DNA from: CAZCAC01 sp964496575
GTDB taxonomy: Bacteria > Planctomycetota > UBA1135 > GCA-002686595
Length of the DNA: 64,000 bases
Direction: 5' to 3'
Assembly (NCBI GenBank): GCA_964496575.1
Contig: CAZCAC010000040.1
Location: forward strand, 1 to 64,000
In this document: one piece after another, positions 49,287-58,416 of the stretch
Position numbering within the stretch: the first letter of the stretch is position 1
Layout of the letters: each line of letters begins with the position of its first letter
The notes under the pieces: model-generated
Database searches by the model: none
Seen by the model: only the letters and a program-made list of their open reading frames with translations
Told to the model about the DNA's origin: nothing
Made by a program: the position numbers and the translations under genes

Positions 49287-50194
49287 AGAGACTCACCGGC
49301 CTGATCGCAGCGGCCTTCTCGCCGATGAACGAGGACGGCTCGCTGGCCCTCGACCGCGTCGGGGGAATCGTCGACCACCTCCACGGCCAGGGGATCTCCG
49401 CGGTCTTCCTCTGCGGGAGCACCGGCGAGGGCGAATCGCTGGCCCGCGGCGAGCGCGAGGAGGTCGCTACCGCCTACGTCGAGGCGGTGGCCGGTCGCCT
49501 GCCGGTGATCGTACAGGTGGGGCACAACAGCCTGCGCGAGGCCAGGGCGCTCGCCGAGCACGCCGCGCGGATCGGGGCGGATGCGATCGGGACGACCCCG
49601 CCCGCGTACTTTCCTCTCGCCGATCCCGAGCGCGTCGTCGACTGTATGGAGGAGATCGCGACCGGCGCTCCGGAGCTGCCGCTCTACTACTATCACATCC
49701 CGCGCCTGACCGGCGTCGCGCTCGACGAGCTGGTACTGCTGGAGCGCGCCGAGGCCCGGCTGCCGAGCTTCCGGGGCATCAAGTACAGCGAGATCACGCT
49801 CGATCGGCTGAATCGCGCGGTGGTCGAGTACGGCGAGCGCCTCGACATCCTCTTCGGCTCCGACGAGATGTTGCTGGCGGGGATCGCCTCCGGCGCGCAC
49901 GGCGCGGTCGGAAGCACGTACAACTTCATGGGGCGTCGCTACAACGCGGTTCTCGACGCGCTGTCGCGGGGGGATCTCGCCACCGCGCAGCGCGAGCAGG
50001 CGAGCGCAACGAGACTGGTTCACGCGATGATCCGCTACCCCGCCATGCCGGCCCTCAAGGCGACGATGAAGCTCGCCGGGGTCGATTGTGGGCCGCCCCG
50101 CCTGCCGCTGCGGCCGCTCTCGGAGGAGCAGGTCGGGCAGCTCCAGGAGGACCTGCGCCGCCTCGGCTTCTTCGAGGAAGGGGGCGGACGATGA
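49283..50194 (+). CDS. nanA: N-acetylneuraminate lyase (DHDPS/NAL family)
   Basis: 303 residues, starting at TTG 49283 after an excellent GAGGAGG, with a TTGA overlap to the regulator stop. It cleaves N-acetylneuraminate to N-acetylmannosamine and pyruvate in the cytoplasm. LCGSTGEGESLARGER is the pyruvate-binding GST-GE motif, YYYHIP holds Tyr137 (numbered as in E. coli lyase), and GIKYSE holds the Schiff-base Lys167. These details favour the lyase over dihydrodipicolinate synthase. Its context, with a sialidase, an acetylesterase and a NanM-like transporter fusion, fits. The NanE and NanK functions needed next are not in the window. Confidence 0.9.
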   Translation: MKRLTGLIAAAFSPMNEDGSLALDRVGGIVDHLHGQGISAVFLCGSTGEGESLARGEREEVATAYVEAVAGRLPVIVQVGHNSLREARALAEHAARIGADAIGTTPPAYFPLADPERVVDCMEEIATGAPELPLYYYHIPRLTGVALDELVLLERAEARLPSFRGIKYSEITLDRLNRAVVEYGERLDILFGSDEMLLAGIASGAHGAVGSTYNFMGRRYNAVLDALSRGDLATAQREQASATRLVHAMIRYPAMPALKATMKLAGVDCGPPRLPLRPLSEEQVGQLQEDLRRLGFFEEGGGR

Positions 50195-52842
50195 CCTCCC
50201 GCGCGCCGGCGAGGCGGGCGCTCGGTGCCTTGTTGCTCCTCGGCGCGCTCCTCCTCGGCGCCCCGGCCTCGATCGCGCAGCGCACCATCGCCGACGGAGT
50301 ACTGGCGTGGGAGGAGCTTCCGCCGCTCCCCGATCCGATCGGTTTCGCCGGTCCCTTCGTCGGCGTCTCCGGCGATTCGCTGATCGTCGCCGGCGGAGCG
50401 AACTTCCCCGACGGTCGACCGTGGAACGGCGCGACCAAGGTGTGGCACGACCGGATCTTCGTACTCGACGATCCCGCTGGGAGCTGGCGGGTAGCGGAGG
50501 AGCGCCTGCCGCGACCGCTCGCGTACGGCGTCTCGGTGACGTGGGGCGACGCGGTGATTTGCGTCGGGGGAGGGGACGCGGACGCACACTCCAAGGAGTG
50601 CTTCGCACTGCGCCGCTCCGGCGAGCGGATCGTGATCGAGCGGCTGCCCGAGATGCCCCTGGCGGTGGCGTTCGGTTCCGGCGCGCTGCTCGGAGACGTC
50701 CTGTACGTGTTGGGTGGAATCGCCTTTCCGCAGGCGACCCAGTGCTTGCCGATCGTCTTCGCCCTCGACCTCGCCGTCGCTCCCGAGCAGCGCCAGTGGG
50801 TGATGCTGCCGAGCTGGGGCGAGCGGGGGCGCTACCTCGCGATCGCCGGCGTACAGGCGGGGAGCCTCTTCCTCTTCGGCGGTATCGAGCTCGAGGCGGG
50901 AGAGGACGGGGCGCCGTCGCGAATCCAGCCGTACCTCTCCGACGCGTACCGCTTCACGCCGCGCCCCGGCGAGCTCGAGGGCACGTGGGTGAAGCTCGCC
51001 GACCTGCCCACGCCGATCGCGGCGGCGCCGTCGCCGGCGATAGCGCTGGGCGACTCGCACCTGGTGGTCTTCTCCGGGGACGACGGCACGGGCGGCGGAG
51101 CGGCGCTGCAAGACCGGCACCCCGGTTTCAGCGACTCGGTGCTCGCCTACCACGCGATCACCGATACGTGGATCGAGGCGGGAACGCTGCCGAAGGAGCT
51201 CGGCCCCGACCCGGCGAGTGATCCGGCCGCGGGAACGTGGCCACCGGTGACGACGACGACGACCTGGTGGCGGGACCGCCTGGTCGTTCCATCGGGGGAG
51301 ATCCGCCCGGGGGTACGCACCGCTCGCGTGCTCGCGGGGACGCCGATCACCCCCGAGCCCTCGTTCGGCGCGATCAACTACGCGGTACTGCTGGTCTATC
51401 TCGCCTCGCTGGTCGCGATGGGCTTCTACTTCTCCAAGCGTGAGAAGAGCACCCAGGACTTCTTTCTCGGCGGCAAGCGCGTGCCGTGGTGGGCGGCGGG
51501 GATCAGCATCTTCGGCACGCAGCTCAGTGCGATCACCTTCCTGGCGTTGCCGGCGAAGACCTATGCGACCGACTGGCTGTACTTCATCCAGAATCTCGGC
51601 ATCCTCGCCATCGCGCCGATCGTGGTCTGGGCGTATCTGCCTTTCTTCCGCCGGCTGGACGTGACGACGGCGTACGAGTACCTCGAGATGCGCTTCAGCC
51701 TCGCGGTGCGGTTGTTCGGAGCCTTCTCCTTCATCGTCTTCCAGCTGGCCCGGATGGGGATCGTGCTCCTCCTGCCCGCGCTGGCGCTGGCCGCGGTCAC
51801 TGGCATGGACGTCCGGCTCTGCATCGTCGCGATGGGTGCGCTGTGCACGCTGTACACCGTGTTGGGCGGGATCGAGGCGGTGATCTGGACCGACGTGATC
51901 CAGGTGGTGGTGCTCTTTGGCGGCGCGATCATCGCGGTGGTGGTCGCGATCGGCGGCGTCGATGGAGGGCTGGGCTCGGTCTTCGCCGTCGCCACGGAGA
52001 ACGACAAGCTGGCGCTCGCGCACTTCTCCTGGGACTGGACCGGACCCGCCTTGTGCGTGATCCTGCTCGGTGCGCTGTTCAACAACCTGGTTCCCTACAC
52101 CAGCGACCAGGCGGTGGTGCAGCGGTATCTCACCACTCGCGACCAGAAGCGCGCGGCGAGCGCGATCTGGGCCGGAGCTTGGCTCTCGCTGCCCGCGTCG
52201 ATCCTGTTCTTCGGCGTGGGCACGGTGCTCTTCGCCTTCTACCGCCAATACCCCGAGAGGCTCGACGCCCTGGCCCCGACCGACCAGATCTTCGCCTGGT
52301 TCATCGTCAACGAGCTGCCGGTCGGTATCTCGGGGCTGTTGATCGCCGGAGTCTTCGCCGCGGCGATGTCGAGCCTCGACAGCAGCATGAACTCGATCGC
52401 GGCGGTGGTGACCAACGACCTGCACCGACGCTTCCACCCCGACCACGACGAGCGACACTACCTGCGGCTGGCGCGCTGGACCACGCTGGTGCTCGGGGTG
52501 GCGGGCACCGGCGCGGCCCTCATGATGTCGTACTTCGGCTTCCAGTCGCTCTGGGATCAGTTCCTCGGCTACATCGGCCTGCTCGGCGGGACGATGGCGG
52601 GGCTCTTCGCGCTGGGGATCTTCAGCCGGAGCGCCAGCACCGTCGGGGCGGGTGTCGGCGCCGCGGCGGCGATCGCGGCACTGGTCTACGTCAAGACGCA
52701 GACGCACCTCTCGGTGCTCCTGTACGCCGCCGTCGGGATGGGGGTCTGCTTCGTCGTCGGGTACTTCGCCAGCCTCTTGTGGCCCGACGGGCGCAAGGAC
52801 CTGCGCGGGCTGACGCTGCGGCCGGTACGCCGCTATCAATAA
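50191..52842 (+). CDS. NanM-like kelch propeller fused to a sodium:solute symporter (sialic acid uptake)
   Basis: 883 residues from the ATG at 50191 (ATGA overlap with nanA). A signal peptide/leading helix (about 1-29) precedes a kelch propeller like N-acetylneuraminate epimerase NanM (about 35-370: LPPLPDPIGFAGPFVGVSG, VAGGANFPDGRPWNGATKVW, GGGDADAHSKECFAL). This should convert alpha- to beta-sialic acid outside. From residue about 390 it is an SSS-family transporter with about 13 helices (STQDFFLGGKRVPWWAAGIS, TQLSAITFLALPAKTY, SLDSSMNSIAAVV). The fusion places the mutarotase on the outer face of the transporter. Such kelch-SSS fusions are known in planctomycetes and Bacteroidetes. The third gene of the operon. 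Confidence 0.88.
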   Translation: MTSRAPARRALGALLLLGALLLGAPASIAQRTIADGVLAWEELPPLPDPIGFAGPFVGVSGDSLIVAGGANFPDGRPWNGATKVWHDRIFVLDDPAGSWRVAEERLPRPLAYGVSVTWGDAVICVGGGDADAHSKECFALRRSGERIVIERLPEMPLAVAFGSGALLGDVLYVLGGIAFPQATQCLPIVFALDLAVAPEQRQWVMLPSWGERGRYLAIAGVQAGSLFLFGGIELEAGEDGAPSRIQPYLSDAYRFTPRPGELEGTWVKLADLPTPIAAAPSPAIALGDSHLVVFSGDDGTGGGAALQDRHPGFSDSVLAYHAITDTWIEAGTLPKELGPDPASDPAAGTWPPVTTTTTWWRDRLVVPSGEIRPGVRTARVLAGTPITPEPSFGAINYAVLLVYLASLVAMGFYFSKREKSTQDFFLGGKRVPWWAAGISIFGTQLSAITFLALPAKTYATDWLYFIQNLGILAIAPIVVWAYLPFFRRLDVTTAYEYLEMRFSLAVRLFGAFSFIVFQLARMGIVLLLPALALAAVTGMDVRLCIVAMGALCTLYTVLGGIEAVIWTDVIQVVVLFGGAIIAVVVAIGGVDGGLGSVFAVATENDKLALAHFSWDWTGPALCVILLGALFNNLVPYTSDQAVVQRYLTTRDQKRAASAIWAGAWLSLPASILFFGVGTVLFAFYRQYPERLDALAPTDQIFAWFIVNELPVGISGLLIAGVFAAAMSSLDSSMNSIAAVVTNDLHRRFHPDHDERHYLRLARWTTLVLGVAGTGAALMMSYFGFQSLWDQFLGYIGLLGGTMAGLFALGIFSRSASTVGAGVGAAAAIAALVYVKTQTHLSVLLYAAVGMGVCFVVGYFASLLWPDGRKDLRGLTLRPVRRYQ

Positions 52843-52936
52843 CGGGGGCGAATCGCGGGCCGGTGAGAGTGCACGTCCGGGTGGATCCGCGTAGAGTGTG
52901 CGGCCTTGCGTCTTCTACTCCACTCACGAATCTCCC

Positions 52937-53284
52937 ATGGCCATCGACCGCAACTACCTGCTCATCCTCACCTCCGCCGAGATCGGCGTCGGTGTCGCCG
53001 ATCTCGGCTCCCGCCTGACCGAGCTCTTCCTGGACAACTTGACCCAGGACGAGGTCCAGCCGGCGAAGGTCCTCTTCCTCAACTCGGCGATCTTCCTGAC
53101 CACGGAAGGATCGCACGTGCTGGAGAGCCTTCAACGACTGGACGAGGGAGGAACCGAGCTGGTCTCCTGCATCACCTGCCTCGAGTACTTCAACCGCCGC
53201 AACAAGGTCGCCGTGGGCATCGAGGGCAACATGAAGGAGACGGTGCACGCGCTGGGGGCGTACTCCAAGGTGGTGACGCTGTAG
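52937..53284 (+). CDS. DsrE/YedF-like protein
   Basis: 115 residues. AKVLFLNSAIFLTTEG, VLESLQRLDEGGTELVSCITCLE and NRRNKVAVGIEGNM match the C-terminal DsrE-like domain of YedF (selenium/sulfur-relay family). The two Cys of SCITC are in the position used for sulfur transfer. The N-terminal TusA/SirA half of full YedF is absent. Cytoplasmic; the substrate is unknown. Possible promoter: TAGAGT at 52892-52897, 40 nt before the ATG. Convergent with the kinase gene. Confidence 0.8.
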   Translation: MAIDRNYLLILTSAEIGVGVADLGSRLTELFLDNLTQDEVQPAKVLFLNSAIFLTTEGSHVLESLQRLDEGGTELVSCITCLEYFNRRNKVAVGIEGNMKETVHALGAYSKVVTL

Positions 53285-53297
53285 CGCGCGGCCGAGC

Positions 53298-54971
<1,674 letters not shown>

Positions 54972-55064
54972 CTCGATCCTCGGGCGGGAGCAGGGGTCGG
55001 GGGTCTCTCGACACCCTCTCCTGAAGCGAGGCGAGAGGCAGGTTACCCGCCTCGGCGAGAAAGT

Positions 55065-55628
55065 TCACTTCTCCGCGGCCCGGCCCGCGCACAGCTCGAC
55101 GAGCTTGCCCAGGGTGCGCCAGTTCCGGAAGGTGGTGGTCGTCCCCAGGACCGAGTCGAACCAGGCGGTGGTCAGCTTGCTGCGGGCGGCGCCGTTCGGG
55201 CAGGAGAGGTGAATCTCGCTGCCGATCACCTCGAAGCGGTCGGGGGGTGAGCGGTCGGGGTCGAGCCTGGCGACCTTCGCGGCGGCGGGGCGGCGGGCGA
55301 GAAAGCCGACGGCGAGGACCTTGGGATCGGCGCCGGGGAAGGGATTCGCGGCGACGACCTGGCTCAGCTGCTTCGCGCTGCGAACCACGAAGGGGATGCG
55401 GAGCCCGTGGCACTCCTCGAGCAGCTCGGTGACCCGCGCGGGGATCTTCTTCGCCGCCACGGCGGAGGCGGCGAAGAGCACGTTGCCGCTCTGGATGTAC
55501 GTCGAGACGTCGGCACCGCCCGCTTCGGTGAAGAGCTCGATCAGCGCCTTCATCGGCAGCCGGTTCTTTCCCCCGACGTTGAGCCCGCGCGCGAGGGCGA
55601 CGTGGACGGGGAGCTTGCGCCCGCTCAC
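55065..55628 (-). CDS. DUF1697-family protein
   Basis: 187 residues. ALARGLNVGGKNRLPMKALI, TYIQSGNVLF, FVVRSAKQL and SKLTTAWFDSVLGTTTTFRN are the four signature blocks of DUF1697, a cytoplasmic family of unknown biochemical role. It starts with a GTG overlapping the sigma-factor stop by 4 nt (GTGA), so it is translationally coupled to the ECF sigma gene. That linkage is unusual for this family. Confidence 0.85.
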   Translation of the reverse strand: MSGRKLPVHVALARGLNVGGKNRLPMKALIELFTEAGGADVSTYIQSGNVLFAASAVAAKKIPARVTELLEECHGLRIPFVVRSAKQLSQVVAANPFPGADPKVLAVGFLARRPAAAKVARLDPDRSPPDRFEVIGSEIHLSCPNGAARSKLTTAWFDSVLGTTTTFRNWRTLGKLVELCAGRAAEK

Positions 55629-56377
55629 GACGGCTCCCCGGAGACGGCTCGGAAGAGGCGGCCGACCTCTTCCTCGATATCCTCGGGTTGTTCGACGGTA
55701 TCGGCGATTGCTTGCCGCAGCAGCTCCCCGTAGCGCCGGCGCAACCGATGGACCGCGGTCTTGAGCGAACCCTCGGTGCGCTTCAGCCGCTCGGCGACGA
55801 CGGCGAGCGGTTCTCCCTCGGCACCGGGGACGAGCCGTGGCCGCAGTGCTTCGAAGAGCGGCGTCATGCCGCGCGTCGCGTACTCCTCACCCAGCTCGCC
55901 CAGCACCGTCTCCAGCAGCGCCAGCGCCCACCCACGATCGAAGGCCCGCTCGGGATCCTCCTCTCCGCCGACCACCTCGAGCCCCCAGCGCTCCTCGGCG
56001 TCGTCGAGATCGAGCGGCAGCGGCGCCAGCCCACCACCCCGCTTCAGCGCGCGGTCGTGATCGTCCGCGTTGGCGAGGAAGTGCTTGAGGCATCCGAGCA
56101 GCCAGGCGCGGAAGCGCCCGCGCGTGGCGTCCACCTCCTCGAAGGCGTCCGTCTCCATGATTCGGGTGAAGAACGCCTGGGTGCGATCGCGCGCCGTCTC
56201 CACGTCGTGCCCCCGCCGCCGGACGAAGGTGTAGACCGGCCCCCAGTAGCTCTCGCACAGCTCGGCGAGCGCGGCGCGAGCCGCCTCGTCGCCGTCGAGG
56301 CGCGCGCTGCGCACCAGCGTCCAGCGGGTGGTCGCGAAGCTCGAGCGCGGCGGGAACTGTCCTCCGGTGGTGGGCAC
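55625..56377 (-). CDS. ECF-type RNA polymerase sigma factor
   Basis: 250 residues. Region 2 (AELCESYWGPVYTFVRRRGH, RDRTQAFFTRIM, GRFRAWLLGCLKHFLAN) and region 4 (LAVVAERLKRTEGSLKTAVH, RLRRRYGELLRQAI) are present. The W-x-x-VYTFVRR and T-R-W-T-L-V features are those of the planctomycete ECF group usually coded next to protein kinases. No anti-sigma gene is visible. Kinase control is inferred from the neighbouring kinase gene. Confidence 0.9.
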   Translation of the reverse strand: MPTTGGQFPPRSSFATTRWTLVRSARLDGDEAARAALAELCESYWGPVYTFVRRRGHDVETARDRTQAFFTRIMETDAFEEVDATRGRFRAWLLGCLKHFLANADDHDRALKRGGGLAPLPLDLDDAEERWGLEVVGGEEDPERAFDRGWALALLETVLGELGEEYATRGMTPLFEALRPRLVPGAEGEPLAVVAERLKRTEGSLKTAVHRLRRRYGELLRQAIADTVEQPEDIEEEVGRLFRAVSGEPS

Positions 56378-56408
56378 GCGCCCGAGGATACCAGATGACT
56401 CCGTATCC

Positions 56409-57644
56409 CTACGGCACGAGCTTCACGACGTAGCCGTCGGAGGTGTTGAAGCGCTCCCCTCCACCGGCCTGGTCCCGGAACCAGCACTGGAAGTACACGA
56501 GTGATCCCGCGTCGAGACCGTCGCCCGGGAATACGTCGAGCATCCCCACGTTGTGGACCGCCACCGCCGGCGGATAGCGCAGGAACCCGTTCGTCACGCA
56601 GAGCAGGCCGTTTCCGAAGGGCACCTGGGTCTCCTCCGACCCGATGAAGAAGATATAGAAGTCGTCCGGGATCGGTGATGCGAAGAGGGTCAGGTCGGCG
56701 GCGCCGACCGAGTTGCTCCCGCTGGCCGTGAGGACCGCCGGCTCACCCGTCGAGTTGGGCAGCGATGTGCAGTAGCCGGCACCGGGGGCGCTACCCCTGG
56801 AAAAGGCCACGAACGAGTGGGCCCCCGCGCTGAATCCGGTCTGCCCCTGCAGGGAGGTGTCGGTGATGACCACGGATCCGAAGCGAGAGCTGATGACCAG
56901 ATTCCCGAACGCGTCGATGTCGATGTCACACAGGCTTCCCACGCCGCAGTGGAGGCTGTTCAGCTGCGTGCCGGCCGGATCGAAGTGGTAGATCCGGCCG
57001 TCCCACGAAGCACCGTAGATCTCGCCGGTGCTGTCTACGGCGATGCCGCGCACGTCCTGAGAGAGATAGAGGAAGTCGAGCTCCGCCAGGGTCTCGGGGT
57101 CGAACACTCGTACCCGATACTCCGTGGATTCAAGGGCGTAGAGAAGCCCGTCGCGGCCGATGGTCAGGTCGATGAAGCCGAAAGAGTCCTCGTCGGGGAA
57201 GAGCTCCACCGAGAAATCCTTCTGGTCGAAGCGGAAGATGCCTCGCACGCCCAGGTTATCCGTGACGAAGATGTAGTCGCCGACCACACCGATGCCCCCG
57301 TAGCTGACGTTGTTGGCCGTGTCCCATTGCGGGTGCGTGTGGTGCTCCCAGCTCTCGGTCTCCACCCGCAGCGTCGTCAGATAGGGATCGAAGGTCCCGT
57401 TGAATACGTGGATGTCGCCGGCCTCGTCGCGCACGATGTCGCGCGCACTCTCCGATATGGGATGATCACCGGTCGGATATGGAATCGAACGAGAATCCAC
57501 CAGCACACCTTCGGGGGTGTATTCGTTCAGCATCTCGTTCTCACTGACCAGGATGTTGCCGGGGCCGATCTGCGCGACCGCAGTCGAGCTGCACAACAGG
57601 AGGGAGGACGCGAGTAGCAGGGTAGGACGGAATTCGACGGTCAT
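56409..57644 (-). CDS. Secreted beta-propeller protein with module B
   Basis: 411 residues from the ATG at 57644, with AAGGAGAG 6 nt upstream. The frame is open far upstream without a leader; this ATG opens a signal peptide (RPTLLLASSLLLCSSTAVA). Residues about 30-290 are propeller-like repeats (ESARDIVRDEAGDIHVFNG, FIDLTIGRDGLLYAL, VRGIAVDSTGEIYG, LCDIDIDAFGNLVIS). From 56774 module B follows (CTSLPNSTGEPA, FYIFFIG, PFGNGLLC, YFQCWFRD, FNTSDGYVVKLVP). Two Cys present in the other B copies are missing near the end. Confidence 0.85.
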   Translation of the reverse strand: MTVEFRPTLLLASSLLLCSSTAVAQIGPGNILVSENEMLNEYTPEGVLVDSRSIPYPTGDHPISESARDIVRDEAGDIHVFNGTFDPYLTTLRVETESWEHHTHPQWDTANNVSYGGIGVVGDYIFVTDNLGVRGIFRFDQKDFSVELFPDEDSFGFIDLTIGRDGLLYALESTEYRVRVFDPETLAELDFLYLSQDVRGIAVDSTGEIYGASWDGRIYHFDPAGTQLNSLHCGVGSLCDIDIDAFGNLVISSRFGSVVITDTSLQGQTGFSAGAHSFVAFSRGSAPGAGYCTSLPNSTGEPAVLTASGSNSVGAADLTLFASPIPDDFYIFFIGSEETQVPFGNGLLCVTNGFLRYPPAVAVHNVGMLDVFPGDGLDAGSLVYFQCWFRDQAGGGERFNTSDGYVVKLVP

Positions 57645-57786
57645 GAGGACTCTCCTTCTTCGGGGGACAGATTGATGAGCTCGGGCCCGCGGGCCGGTGG
57701 ATCCATCGCCGGTCACGCGCTCGGACCAGCATGCGCGCACGTACTCCATCCGGGGAGTGGGATTCAGCGGATTCCGGGATACGGAG

Positions 57787-58185
57787 TCAGGTCGCCAGTG
57801 CCTCGACCCACAGCCAGCCGATCCCCGCACCGCCGAAGAGCGCGAGGGAGAGGATGACCCCGAAGCCGACGCAGAACCACACTCCCCGAAGGCCACGCGA
57901 CCAGACGCAGTAGATCGGAAAGGCCACCAGGGTGACGAGGAAGATCCCCAGCAGCGCAGCCTCGTTGAGCGGCTTGCCCCGGATGCGACCGTCGAAGAGA
58001 CACCACACCCCGATGAGTAGCACGGGAACGATGGAGGCGAGCGCGAACGCGGGCCCCCCGTCCGCCTGCTCGGTGGCCATCTCCCAGACACCCAGCACCG
58101 TGAAGGTGACGAGGAGCGCGACGAAAGAGATACGCCGCATCAGCACGGCGTGCGAGACGCTGAAGTTCGACAGAGGAGCGGGCAT
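57787..58185 (-). CDS. Small integral membrane protein
   Basis: 132 residues with four hydrophobic helices: RRISFVALLVTFTVLGVW, FALASIVPVLLIGVWCLF, EAALLGIFLVTLVAFPIYCV and GVWFCVGFGVILSLALFG. A short polar N terminus precedes the first. No family recognised. An internal ATG at 58140 is an alternative start; neither has a clear ribosome binding site. Confidence 0.7.
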   Translation of the reverse strand: MPAPLSNFSVSHAVLMRRISFVALLVTFTVLGVWEMATEQADGGPAFALASIVPVLLIGVWCLFDGRIRGKPLNEAALLGIFLVTLVAFPIYCVWSRGLRGVWFCVGFGVILSLALFGGAGIGWLWVEALAT

Positions 58186-58327
58186 GATCGGGGACCTGGT
58201 GCCTCACCGGGGTCTCGGTCGGTCTGGAAGCTTCGCTGCCAGGCCTCATGGTAGCCACCGAGACCACCGATCGCCCCGGTCGTTCTCTAATCGCCTGTCT
58301 TCCGGCACGGCCGGCCAGGACGAGACG

Positions 58328-58357
58328 GGCCCCCCTCGGCCGAGACCGAGGGGGGCC
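58328..58357 (-). terminator. Perfect GC-rich hairpin downstream of the gene ending at 58417
   Basis: A 12-bp perfect stem GGCCCCCCTCGG / CCGAGGGGGGCC with a 6-nt loop. It lies 60 bp past the stop at 58417 on the minus strand. There is no T tract, so it may be a factor-assisted terminator or a 3'-end stabiliser. Confidence 0.6.
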
Positions 58358-58416
58358 TCCCCGAGCACGCGAGGTGCGCACCCCTTCGCCGGACGAGGGT
58401 CCCGGCGCCTGCTCGA

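Noticed and set aside
49048..50190. Upstream extension of the kelch-symporter reading frame
   Set aside because: The frame stays open across nanA and the regulator end, but the signal peptide and the ATGA overlap place the start at 50191.
50035..52839. 934-codon minus-strand open frame opposite the kelch-symporter gene
   Set aside because: Low-complexity Arg/His/Glu/Asp-rich translation with no motif; the plus strand encodes a clear transporter.
57684..57695. GGCCCGCGGGCC palindrome as a possible terminator
   Set aside because: A 12-bp palindrome without room for a loop beyond 4 nt and no T tract; frequent by chance in this composition.
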